DNA from: Burkholderia sp.
Lineage (GTDB): Bacteria > Pseudomonadota > Gammaproteobacteria > Burkholderiales > Burkholderiaceae
Length of the DNA: 64,000 bases
Direction: 5' to 3'
Assembly: GCA_031253835.1 (NCBI GenBank)
Contig: JAIRVP010000056.1
Location: 124,001-188,000, forward strand
Below the pieces are notes generated by a model. The model did not search any database, was not told the DNA's origin, and saw nothing but the letters and a program-made list of their open reading frames with translations. Shown here in pieces: positions 8,393 through 16,004 of the stretch (the stretch's first letter is position 1; every line of letters starts with the position of its first letter). A program made the position numbers and the translations under genes.

Positions 8393-9799
8393 TCAGCGTG
8401 CGTGTTCGTGCCGGTAATGCAGTGCGTACGCGAGCGTCAGCAGCACGACGAACACGACGCCGACCACCATCGTCATCCGGAATTCGCGCGTGAACGCGGT
8501 CGTGAACAGGATCGCCGCGACGAGCGCTGCACCGAGCAGGCTGCCGAACGGATGGCCCCACATCCGGAACGCGAGCGCCGGGCCGCGATATTGCGACCGG
8601 AAGCGCAGGTGCGTGACGAAGATCATCAGCCACGTGAACAGCGCACCGAACATCGCGATCGCCATCATCACGGTGAACGCGGTGTCGGGCGCGAGCGCGA
8701 CCAGCACGGCCGCGACCGCGACGCCGCTGGTCGAGATCCACAGCGCCGCACGCGGCACGCCGTTCGTGCCGAGCCGGCCGAACACCGCCGGCGCGAGGCG
8801 CGCGCGCGACAGGCTGAACATCATCCGCGTCGTCACGTAGAGCTGGCTGTTCATCGCCGACAGCGCCGCGATCAGCAGCACGAAGTTGATCACGCCGGCC
8901 GCGTACGGCACGTGGGTCGCGGCCATCACCTTCACGAACGGGCTTTCGTCGGTGCCGGCCGCCGTCCACGGCACGATCGCGAGCATCAGCGACAGCGTCA
9001 GCAGGTAGAACAGCACGAGCCGGAACACGGTCGAGCGGAACGCGCGCGTGACCGCGTGCTGCGGATCGCGCGCCTCGCCGGCCGCGATCGCGACGGCTTC
9101 GATGCTCATGTAGCTGAAGATCGCGACGATCACCGCGACCCAGGTGCCCCACGGCCCCTTCGGCATGAAGCCGCCGTGCGCGGTGTAGTTCGCGAAGCCG
9201 ACGCCCGATGCGGCCGGCGCCGACCAGACCAGATACGCGCCGAGCACGATGAACACGACGATCGCCGCGATCTTCAGCAGCGAGAACGCATATTCGACCG
9301 TGCCGTACAGCGTCACGCTGGCGAGGTTCACGGCGATCAACAGCGCGGAGAAACCGATCACCCAGTACCAGCCGGGCACGGCCGGAAACCAGTACTTCAT
9401 GAACACGGCGATCGCGCTGATCTCGGTGCCGATCGCGAACACGACCGCGAACCAGTACGCATAACGCACCAGGAAGCCCGCCAGCGGGCCGACGTAGTGC
9501 TCGGCATACGCGCCGAACGAGCCGGCCGTCGGATGCGCGACGGTCATTTCCGCGAGCGCGCCCATCAGCAGCAGCGCGATCAGCGCACCGATCGCATAGG
9601 ACACGAGCACGCTCGGGCCTGCGAGCCCGATCGCGAACCCGCTGCCGAGGAACAGCCCCGTGCCGATCGCGCCGCCGATCGCGATCATCGCCATCTGCCC
9701 CGACGTCAGCGCGTGGCGCAACCCTTGTTCGCGCGCGACGATAGCGTCGAACGACCGTTGTTGTTGTGTCACTGCGTTACCACTCCCCTGCACCACCAT
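8393..9799 (-). CDS. APC-superfamily amino-acid permease
   Basis: This is a 468-residue inner-membrane transporter with about twelve hydrophobic segments. The N-terminal GGAIGTGLFLGSGFAI motif and the later SYMSIEAVAIAAGEARDP segment are hallmarks of the amino-acid transporter (AAT) group, which imports amino acids by proton symport. The substrate cannot be read from sequence. The ATG start at 9799 lacks a clear Shine-Dalgarno. A GTG at 9772 (MTQQQRSFDAIV) has GGGGAG ten bases upstream and is a plausible alternative that removes nine residues. It lies downstream of clpA but is separated from it by a terminator, so it is probably its own unit. Confidence 0.92.
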   Translation of the reverse strand: MVVQGSGNAVTQQQRSFDAIVAREQGLRHALTSGQMAMIAIGGAIGTGLFLGSGFAIGLAGPSVLVSYAIGALIALLLMGALAEMTVAHPTAGSFGAYAEHYVGPLAGFLVRYAYWFAVVFAIGTEISAIAVFMKYWFPAVPGWYWVIGFSALLIAVNLASVTLYGTVEYAFSLLKIAAIVVFIVLGAYLVWSAPAASGVGFANYTAHGGFMPKGPWGTWVAVIVAIFSYMSIEAVAIAAGEARDPQHAVTRAFRSTVFRLVLFYLLTLSLMLAIVPWTAAGTDESPFVKVMAATHVPYAAGVINFVLLIAALSAMNSQLYVTTRMMFSLSRARLAPAVFGRLGTNGVPRAALWISTSGVAVAAVLVALAPDTAFTVMMAIAMFGALFTWLMIFVTHLRFRSQYRGPALAFRMWGHPFGSLLGAALVAAILFTTAFTREFRMTMVVGVVFVVLLTLAYALHYRHEHAR

Positions 9800-9825
9800 C
9801 GCGCCGCCGGCGCCGGATAAAACGA

Positions 9826-9853
9826 AACGGCGCGGAAAACTTCCCGCGCCGTT
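9826..9853 (-). terminator. Terminator after clpA
   Basis: AACGGCGCGG (9826-9835) pairs with CCGCGCCGTT (9844-9853). Read on the minus strand, the stem is followed by TCGTTTTAT. It lies 23 bp beyond the clpA stop and before the permease gene. Confidence 0.8.
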
Positions 9854-9875
9854 CGCATGAACAACGAATTATCGC

Positions 9876-12176
9876 TTACTCGACTTCGACCGTCTCTTCG
9901 TTCGGCTTGTGCGGCGGATTCGCCAGCTTGTCGAACGACAACAGCACCTTGTCGTTTTCGTCGACGTCGACCGTCACGTGACCGCCGTTGACGAGCTTGC
10001 CGAACAGCAGTTCGTCGGCCAGCGCGCGCCGGATCGTGTCCTGGATCAGCCGCTGCATCGGCCGCGCGCCCATCAGCGGGTCGAAGCCGTGCTTCGCGAG
10101 ATGCTTGCGCAACGCGTCGGTGAAGAGCGCGTCGACCTTCTTCTCGTGCAGCTGTTCCTCGAGCTGGATCAGGAACTTGTCGACCACGCGCATGATGATT
10201 TCCTCATCGAGCGAGCGGAAGCTGATGATCGAATCCAGGCGGTTGCGGAACTCCGGCGTGAACAGGCGCTTGATGTCGGTCATCTCGTCGCCCGTCTCGC
10301 GGCGCGTCGTGAAGCCGATCGTCGCCTTCTGCATCGACTCGGCGCCCGCGTTCGTCGTCATGATGATGATGACGTTGCGGAAATCCGCCTTGCGGCCGTT
10401 GTTGTCCGTCAGCGTGCCGTGGTCCATCACCTGCAGCAGCACGTTGTAGATGTCCGGATGCGCCTTCTCGATTTCGTCGAGCAGCAGCACGCAGTGCGGC
10501 TTCTTCGTGACGGCTTCGGTCAGCAGGCCGCCCTGGTCGAATCCGACGTAGCCCGGCGGCGCGCCGATCAGCCGGCTCACCGCATGACGCTCCATGTATT
10601 CCGACATGTCGAAGCGGATCAGCTCGATGCCGAGCGTGAACGCGAGCTGGCGCGCCACTTCGGTCTTGCCGACGCCCGTCGGGCCGGAGAACAGGAACGC
10701 GCCAATCGGCTTGTCCATCTTGCCGAGGCCCGCGCGCGCCATCTTGATCGACGCCGCGAGCGCGTCGATCGCCGGATCCTGGCCGAACACGACGCTCTTC
10801 AGGTCGCGATCGAGCGTCTGCAGCTTGCTGCGATCGTCCTGCGACACGCTTTGCGCCGGCACGCGTGCGATCTTCGAGATGATTTCCTCGATCTCGCTCT
10901 TGCCGATCGTCTTCTTCTGCTTCGACTTCGGCAGGATGCGCTGCGCGGCACCGGCTTCGTCGATCACGTCGATCGCCTTGTCCGGCAGGTGGCGGTCGGT
11001 GATGAAGCGCGCCGACAGCTCGGCCGCGGCCGACAGCGCACCCGACGAATACTTGACGCCGTGATGCTCCTCGAAGCGCGACTTCAGCCCGCGCAGGATC
11101 GCGACCGTCTGCTCGACGGTCGGCTCCGTCACGTCGACCTTCTGGAAGCGCCGCGACAGCGCCGCATCCTTCTCGAAGATGCCGCGATACTCGGTGAACG
11201 TCGTCGCGCCGATGCACTTGAGCGTGCCCGACGACAGCGCCGGCTTCAGCAGGTTCGACGCATCGAGCGTGCCGCCCGACGCGGCGCCCGCGCCGATCAG
11301 CGTATGGATCTCGTCGATGAACAGGATCGCGTGCGGGCGCTCCTTCAGTTCCTTCAGCACCGTCTTCAGACGCTGCTCGAAGTCGCCGCGATACTTGGTG
11401 CCCGCGAGCAGTGCGCCCATGTCGAGCGAATAGACCTGTGCGTTCGCGAGGATGTCCGGCACTTCGCCGCGCGTGATGCGATACGCGAGCCCTTCCGCGA
11501 TCGCGGTCTTGCCCACGCCAGCCTCGCCGACGAGCAGCGGGTTGTTCTTGCGGCGGCGGCACAGCACCTGCACGACGCGCTCGACCTCGGGCTCGCGCCC
11601 GATCAGCGGATCGATGCGGCCGTCCTTCGCCATCTGGTTCAGGTTCTGCGTGAACTGCGCGAGCGGCGTTTCCTTCTGCGCGTTCGCGTCTTCGCTTTCC
11701 GCATTCGCATCGGTCGACTTCGCGGCTTCGCCGTTGTTCGTCTTCGCGATGCCGTGCGAAATGAAGTTCACCACGTCGAGGCGCGTGACGCCCTGCTGCT
11801 GCAGGTAGTACACGGCATGCGAATCCTTCTCGCCGAAGATCGCGACCAGCACGTTCGCGCCGGTGACCTCCTTCTTGCCGTTCGACGTCGACTGGACGTG
11901 CATGATCGCGCGCTGGATCACGCGCTGGAAACCGAGCGTCGGCTGGGTATCGACATCGTCGGTACCGGGGACGGTAGGTGTGTTGTCGTGGATGAAATTG
12001 CGCAGGTTCTGACGCAAGTCCTCGATGTTGGCCGCGCACGCGCGCAACACCTCGGCTGCCGTCGGATTATCCAGCAGGGCCAGCAGCAGATGCTCGACCG
12101 TAATGAACTCATGGCGCGCCTGGCGTGCTTCCATGAACGCCATGTGCAGGCTGACTTCCAATTCCTGGGCAATCAT
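9876..12176 (-). CDS. clpA: ATP-dependent Clp protease ATP-binding subunit ClpA
   Basis: ClpA is the AAA+ unfoldase that feeds substrates to ClpP; with ClpS it degrades N-degron proteins. The 766-residue protein has an N-terminal Clp_N domain (MIAQELEVSLHMAFMEAR), a first AAA+ module with Walker A GEAGVGKT and Walker B LFIDEIH, and a second module with GPTGVGKT and LLLDEIEKAHPD. A ClpP-contact IGF loop appears as ATIGFTTRR. The start chosen is ATG 12174-12176, which overlaps the clpS stop (ATGA). An in-frame ATG six codons upstream would lie inside clpS and is less likely. clpP is not in the window. A terminator follows at 9826-9853. Confidence 0.97.
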   Translation of the reverse strand: MIAQELEVSLHMAFMEARQARHEFITVEHLLLALLDNPTAAEVLRACAANIEDLRQNLRNFIHDNTPTVPGTDDVDTQPTLGFQRVIQRAIMHVQSTSNGKKEVTGANVLVAIFGEKDSHAVYYLQQQGVTRLDVVNFISHGIAKTNNGEAAKSTDANAESEDANAQKETPLAQFTQNLNQMAKDGRIDPLIGREPEVERVVQVLCRRRKNNPLLVGEAGVGKTAIAEGLAYRITRGEVPDILANAQVYSLDMGALLAGTKYRGDFEQRLKTVLKELKERPHAILFIDEIHTLIGAGAASGGTLDASNLLKPALSSGTLKCIGATTFTEYRGIFEKDAALSRRFQKVDVTEPTVEQTVAILRGLKSRFEEHHGVKYSSGALSAAAELSARFITDRHLPDKAIDVIDEAGAAQRILPKSKQKKTIGKSEIEEIISKIARVPAQSVSQDDRSKLQTLDRDLKSVVFGQDPAIDALAASIKMARAGLGKMDKPIGAFLFSGPTGVGKTEVARQLAFTLGIELIRFDMSEYMERHAVSRLIGAPPGYVGFDQGGLLTEAVTKKPHCVLLLDEIEKAHPDIYNVLLQVMDHGTLTDNNGRKADFRNVIIIMTTNAGAESMQKATIGFTTRRETGDEMTDIKRLFTPEFRNRLDSIISFRSLDEEIIMRVVDKFLIQLEEQLHEKKVDALFTDALRKHLAKHGFDPLMGARPMQRLIQDTIRRALADELLFGKLVNGGHVTVDVDENDKVLLSFDKLANPPHKPNEETVEVE

Positions 12177-12487
12177 GCTTCCTCCATCACGCACTGCAGC
12201 GGATGCCCGGCCTGCCGCGCATGGGTAACGACTTGCTCAACCTTGGTCGACGCGATGTCCCGCGTATAGACCCCACAAACCCCTCGCCCTTCGCGATGGA
12301 CCTTCAGCATGATCTGCGTGGCCGTCTCGCGATCCTTCTTGAAATACTCCTGGACCACCATCACGACGAATTCCATCGGCGTGAAGTCGTCGTTCAGCAG
12401 CACCACCTTGTACATCGAAGGCGGCTTGAGCTTCTGCTGCTTGCGTTCCAGGACGGTACTGTCCTGCTTGTCCGGGATAATCGCCAT
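12173..12487 (-). CDS. clpS: ClpA adaptor protein ClpS
   Basis: ClpS binds N-terminal destabilising residues and delivers those proteins to ClpAP. The 104-residue protein has a polar N-terminal tail and then the conserved core PPSMYKVVLLNDDFTPMEFVV, including the NDD and M residues of the binding pocket, followed by HREGRGVCGVYTRDIA. It is upstream of and overlaps clpA by four bases (ATGA), the usual coupled pair. Its promoter must lie in the 12488-12700 region, where no clean sigma-70 boxes were identified. Confidence 0.97.
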   Translation of the reverse strand: MAIIPDKQDSTVLERKQQKLKPPSMYKVVLLNDDFTPMEFVVMVVQEYFKKDRETATQIMLKVHREGRGVCGVYTRDIASTKVEQVVTHARQAGHPLQCVMEEA

Positions 12488-13033
12488 ACACCCATTCTAA
12501 ACAACTCGGACAGGCCCGCAATCCTGCCATAACCCGACCGACCGGCCGGCGCCCTCCCCGGTATCCCGGAACACGCGATCTTCTTCGTGCCATACGAAAG
12601 CCGGCTGCGGTGCCGGCTTTCACGCGTGGCGCGGAACACGAACCGTCAGGGGCAACTGCACCGGACCGTCGTGTCCGCATCCAGTATCCCACAAGCCGGG
12701 ACGACTCGAACGCGTGTCACTCGAGCCTGGTATATGAGCCGATTATGCGGCTTTTCAAGACCCCGCGCTTGGCGGGATGCTGCAAAGCAAAGCCGGAAAA
12801 ACCCTGAAAATGGGTTCTTTACAACGACCCTCTAAACGTCTAAAAATTCCACTTGACACTCCAATAAAGAGCGCCAACAATCAAGCTGGCACTTTTTTCA
12901 ATTTGCCGGTTGGCGAAATGAAAGAGGCCGAGGTGAGCTTGTGAGGGGGGAACGACTGCATTTTCCAGTCGTTTAGCTTTTCGAGCGTGCTCGTGGTAAG
13001 TAGCAGCGACTGTGTGACAGGGGAAGTAGGAAA
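12488..13033. other. 546-bp divergent intergenic region between clpS and the cold-shock gene
   Basis: No convincing gene was found. It holds the clpS promoter (not resolved), an inverted repeat at 12597-12620 (AAAGCCGGC ... GCCGGCTTT, no T tract), a comparatively AT-rich patch from about 12790 to 12900, and a good sigma-70 promoter at 12853-12881 reading toward the cold-shock gene. The stretch from about 12888 to 13033 is the long leader of that gene. Confidence 0.7.
12853..12881 (+). promoter_or_regulatory. Sigma-70-type promoter of the cold-shock gene
   Basis: TTGACA (12853-12858, perfect -35), 17-bp spacer, AACAAT (12876-12881, four of six matches to -10). Transcription would start near 12888, giving a leader of about 145 nt before the ATG at 13034. 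Long leaders are known from cspA-type genes, where they act as temperature-sensitive RNA elements. Confidence 0.65.
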
Positions 13034-13237
13034 ATGGCAACTGGTATCGTTAAGTGGTTCAACGACGCGAAGGGCTTCGGTTTCATCACTCCCGACGAGG
13101 GCGGTGAGGATCTGTTTGCGCACTTCTCGGCTATCACCATGAATGGCTTCAAGACGCTGAAGGAAGGCCAGAAGGTGAGCTTTGACGTCGTTCAAGGACC
13201 GAAGGGCAAGCAAGCGTCGAACATCCAGGCCGCATAA
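13034..13237 (+). CDS. Cold-shock domain protein (CspA family)
   Basis: This is a 67-residue single cold-shock domain, an RNA/ssDNA-binding OB fold that acts as an RNA chaperone. RNP1 (KGFGFI) and RNP2 (DLFAHF) are both intact, and the N-terminus MATGIVKWFNDAKGFGFITPD is that of standard betaproteobacterial CspA-like proteins. The ATG follows AGGGGAAGTAGGAAA, a usable ribosome site. The gene stands alone, with its own promoter about 150 bp upstream and a strong terminator directly downstream. Whether it is cold-induced or constitutive cannot be told from sequence, though the long leader favours post-transcriptional control. Confidence 0.95.
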   Translation: MATGIVKWFNDAKGFGFITPDEGGEDLFAHFSAITMNGFKTLKEGQKVSFDVVQGPKGKQASNIQAA

Positions 13238-13258
13238 AGGCATCGGATATCGGACGAA

Positions 13259-13292
13259 GAAACCCGGCGCATTGCGCCGGGTTTCTTTTTTT
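13259..13292 (+). terminator. Rho-independent terminator of the cold-shock gene
   Basis: GAAACCCGGCGC (13259-13270), loop ATT, GCGCCGGGTTTC (13274-13285), then TTTTTTT. This is a 12-bp perfect stem. Confidence 0.95.
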
Positions 13293-13293
13293 G

Positions 13294-13329
13294 AGGCCGG
13301 CCAATCGATAATCGATTGGCCGGCCTTTT
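13294..13329. terminator. Second long palindromic hairpin, probable back-up or convergent terminator
   Basis: AGGCCGGCCAATCGAT (13294-13309) and its exact reverse complement at 13311-13326 are separated by one base, followed by TTTT. It lies two bases after the first terminator and about 90 bp beyond the convergent multicopper oxidase stop, so it may serve either direction. Confidence 0.7.
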
Positions 13330-13417
13330 CGTTCAATCCCGATAATTGAACACACATTGTCTTGTCACACATGCAGATCGGATATCGACCTGCACGTGAA
13401 ACACATTCACGACTTCG

Positions 13418-15034
13418 TTACACGACCTTCAGCGTGCCCATCATGCCGAGATCCTCGTGTTCGAGAATGTGACAATGAAACATGCGCTCTCCGGGCATGT
13501 CTTGCGTGACGAGAATCGTCACGGTTTCACCGCTGCGCACGTTCACGGTATCGCGCCATGCGCGGAACGGCTCGGTCGTGCGCGCACCGCCCGACGCGCG
13601 CTCGATCACCTGGAACTGCGTGCCGTGCAGGTGGAACGGGTGATCCATGTCCGTCGTATTGCGGATCTCCCAGCGCTCGATGTCGCCGCGGCGGCTCGTC
13701 AGCGTCGCACGGTGCGCGGCGTAGGTCTCGCCGTTGATCGTGAAGCGCATGCCGGCCGGACGGCCGTGTGCCGCGCCCTTCATCATCGCGTCCATGTCCA
13801 TTTCCTCGCCGAACGCGACCGTCTTGTGCGCAACCGGCTCGCCCAGCGGCCGCACCGCGCGCAGCGTGGCCGGCAACGCGCGCGCGGCGGCGGGCGCAAA
13901 CGCGACATCGGCCAGCGCCAGCGCCAGATCGGGCGGCAGGCTGCCGTGGCCGTCGTCGTGCGACATCGCCATCTTGCGGCGGTCGTACTCGGCCGCCTGC
14001 AGCACCGCGCGCGACGCACGGTCGCCAGCGCGTACCAGCAGCTCCGCGCGCTCGCCTGGCGCGATCAGCAGCGACGTCACGCGGCGCGGCGCATCGAACA
14101 GCCCGCCGTCGGTACCCGCGTGCTCGAACGCGCGGCCGTCGTCGAACGCGACGCGCAGGTAGCGCGCGCTGCACGCGTTCCACACGCGCCAGCGCTCGTC
14201 GCCCGCGACGTCGATGCGCGGCCGGCGCGCGCCGTTGACCAGCACGAACTGGCCTTCGCGGCCGTTCATCCAGTCCATCATGTCGTTCGGCGCAATCGTG
14301 CCGTCGCGCGCAAGCTTCAGGTCCGACACGAACAGGTTGCGCTCGGGCCAGCCGGCGAGCGGATCGTCCGCGGCGCGCACGATGAACGGGCCGGCCAGCC
14401 CGCGAAACACCTGCTCGGCCGTCATCATGTGCGGATGCGGGTGGTACCAGTAGGTGCCGGCGCTGCCCTTCGGCAACGTGAAGCGGTAGACGCGCGACGC
14501 GCCGGGCGCGACGGGATCGGACGGATTGCCGTCCTGGTCGGGCGGCACGGGCAGGCCGTGCCAGTGGATCGTCGACGGCTGCGGCAGCTTGTTCACGAAC
14601 TTGATCTCGACCGTGTCGCCCTCGCGCACGTCGATCAGCGGGCCGACGACGGGGCCTTGCGTGCCCGCGCCGAACTGCCAGAACGCGGTCGGCCGCGCGC
14701 CGCGCAGCATCGGGCGCGCGACGGGCTGCGCGACCAGCGTGGCCCGGAACGTACCGGGCTCGCGGCTCTCGTTCGCGAGCGTGCGCAACGTCGCGAGCGG
14801 CGCGCCGGCCGGCAGCGCGTCGGCGGCCGCGAGCGCGGCCGGTGCGGGCTTGCCGTGCTGCGCGTGCCCCGACATGCCGGACATCCCTGACATACCCGAC
14901 ATGCCTGGCATGTCGTCCATCGAATCCATGCCGGCCATGCCCGCGTGACCGGCATGCTGCGCCCACGCGGTGCGCGCGAACAGCGACGCGGCCGCGACAC
15001 CGATGGCGCGCGACAGGAAGGTTCTCCGTATCAT
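13418..15034 (-). CDS. Multicopper oxidase with Met/His-rich N-terminus (CopA/CueO-like)
   Basis: The 538-residue protein has a twin-arginine signal (MIRRTFLSRAIGVAAASLFARTAWA), so it is exported folded to the periplasm. After the signal is a Met/His-rich stretch with repeated MSG units and HAGHAG, likely to bind Cu(I). Three cupredoxin-type segments follow, with the copper-ligand motifs HWHGLPVPPDQDG, YWYHPHPH, DHPFHLHGTQF and the C-terminal MFHCHILEHEDLGMMG. Such enzymes oxidise Cu(I) and protect against copper stress. The start at 15034 is chosen because GAGGA lies just upstream; an ATG seven codons earlier would add MDNEDRL before the Tat motif. No copper regulator or copB lies beside it here. 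Confidence 0.93.
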   Translation of the reverse strand: MIRRTFLSRAIGVAAASLFARTAWAQHAGHAGMAGMDSMDDMPGMSGMSGMSGMSGHAQHGKPAPAALAAADALPAGAPLATLRTLANESREPGTFRATLVAQPVARPMLRGARPTAFWQFGAGTQGPVVGPLIDVREGDTVEIKFVNKLPQPSTIHWHGLPVPPDQDGNPSDPVAPGASRVYRFTLPKGSAGTYWYHPHPHMMTAEQVFRGLAGPFIVRAADDPLAGWPERNLFVSDLKLARDGTIAPNDMMDWMNGREGQFVLVNGARRPRIDVAGDERWRVWNACSARYLRVAFDDGRAFEHAGTDGGLFDAPRRVTSLLIAPGERAELLVRAGDRASRAVLQAAEYDRRKMAMSHDDGHGSLPPDLALALADVAFAPAAARALPATLRAVRPLGEPVAHKTVAFGEEMDMDAMMKGAAHGRPAGMRFTINGETYAAHRATLTSRRGDIERWEIRNTTDMDHPFHLHGTQFQVIERASGGARTTEPFRAWRDTVNVRSGETVTILVTQDMPGERMFHCHILEHEDLGMMGTLKVV

Positions 15035-15656
15035 CAATCGATCCTCGTTATCCATGCAGCGTCGCGCGACAGCCGCGACGCGTGCGCCGGCCGGCCGGAC
15101 CGCCGGTGCGCGACGCGAAACCTGATGCCCGCGTCATCATAACCGCTTGCCCCGGTCGAACATCGCCGCCACCGGTCGGGCGGCGATACGCCGCAGCGCG
15201 GCGTTGCACCGCCCTTCGCCGGCCATCACTCCCCGCCTGAACCACGCCCGCCGCCGCATCCAGCCGCCCGTTTTGCGCCTGCCGTTCGCCACCTCGTCGG
15301 CACGCGTTGCGCCATCCTTCGGCGAAACCGCCAATTTTTCACGATGTGGAACAAGTCCCTGCGTTGTAAAAATTCGTGGTGCAGGGCACAAATTTCCCGT
15401 TTCGCGATGCCAAAAAACGTTCCGCAATACAAAACGTCGAAAATAATTATTTGTTTTTAAATAGGAATTTTTGTTTCGAGAAGCCGTTCTACATGCACCA
15501 TCCGATCAGGTCGCGGACGTAGACTTTGTCCCATGCACTGACGCTTCGCCACGACGTTCGATACGGAACCCGGCGCAGGCAGCCAGTCGGGCCACAGCCG
15601 GCCGGGCCGGCAGGCGGCACACCAGAATCGCTTGTGATCAGAAAGGGAGAACGGAA
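15035..15656. other. 622-bp divergent intergenic region with an AT-rich patch
   Basis: No recognisable gene was found. The part next to the oxidase is GC-rich and should hold its promoter. From about 15320 to 15475 the composition shifts sharply to AT-rich, with runs of A and T and a perfect 12-bp palindrome AAATAATTATTT at 15441-15452. No clean -35/-10 pair was found for the 74-residue gene that follows. AT-rich patches in a genome of this composition often mark promoters silenced by H-NS-like proteins or fragments of acquired DNA. Confidence 0.55.
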
Positions 15657-15881
15657 ATGAAGGGATTTCGCTTTGGTTCAGCGCTCGGGTCGTTCTACAT
15701 CCTGCCGGGTAACGGCGGCTGGGAAGCGACGTTCGGCAACGCCCTGCTCGGCGCATTCTCGTGCCCCGAAGTGGCGGCCGACCACATCTCCCGCGGCGAC
15801 TGCGAGCAACTGTCCGAACTCGACACGGCGACGCTCGAAGTGCCGCACGAAATCGCCGAATGGGAAATCGTTCACGTCTGA
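15657..15881 (+). CDS. Small protein of unknown function, 74 residues
   Basis: I do not recognise a family. The protein begins MKGFRFGSALGSFYILPGNGGW, is mildly acidic (DTATLEVPHEIAEWEIVHV at the end), has no signal peptide or membrane segment and contains two cysteines. The start at 15657 is preferred because GAAAGGGAGA sits six to eight bases upstream; a longer reading frame from 15471 would be Arg-rich and unlike the rest. It has its own terminator right after the stop and an AT-rich region upstream. Codon use is like the neighbouring genes, and the ribosome site plus terminator support a real gene. Confidence 0.7.
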   Translation: MKGFRFGSALGSFYILPGNGGWEATFGNALLGAFSCPEVAADHISRGDCEQLSELDTATLEVPHEIAEWEIVHV

Positions 15882-15899
15882 ATGGCAAGCCTGCAACGA

Positions 15900-15927
15900 A
15901 AAACGCCCCGGGCGACCGGGGCGTTTT
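15900..15927. terminator. Bidirectional terminator
   Basis: AAAACGCCCCGG (15900-15911), loop GCGA, CCGGGGCGTTTT (15916-15927). It lies between the 74-residue gene and the convergent monomeric isocitrate dehydrogenase gene, and works structurally in both directions. Confidence 0.9.
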
Positions 15928-16004
15928 CATTGGGTGCCGGACGGCGCGCGGCTAGCCGCGCCGCATCGACACACGCATTGGCTCGCGCGATGGCGCGGCC
16001 CGCG

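Noticed and set aside
9909..12269. A 786-codon open frame opposite clpA/clpS
   Set aside because: Shadow of clpA with no recognisable domain; clpA has all motifs intact.
12597..12620. Inverted repeat AAAGCCGGC...GCCGGCTTT as a terminator
   Set aside because: No T tract on either side and no gene end nearby on either strand; left as an unexplained dyad.
15471..15656. N-terminal extension of the 74-residue gene
   Set aside because: Arg/Ala-rich, crosses the end of the AT-rich patch, and a good ribosome site sits before the internal ATG at 15657.
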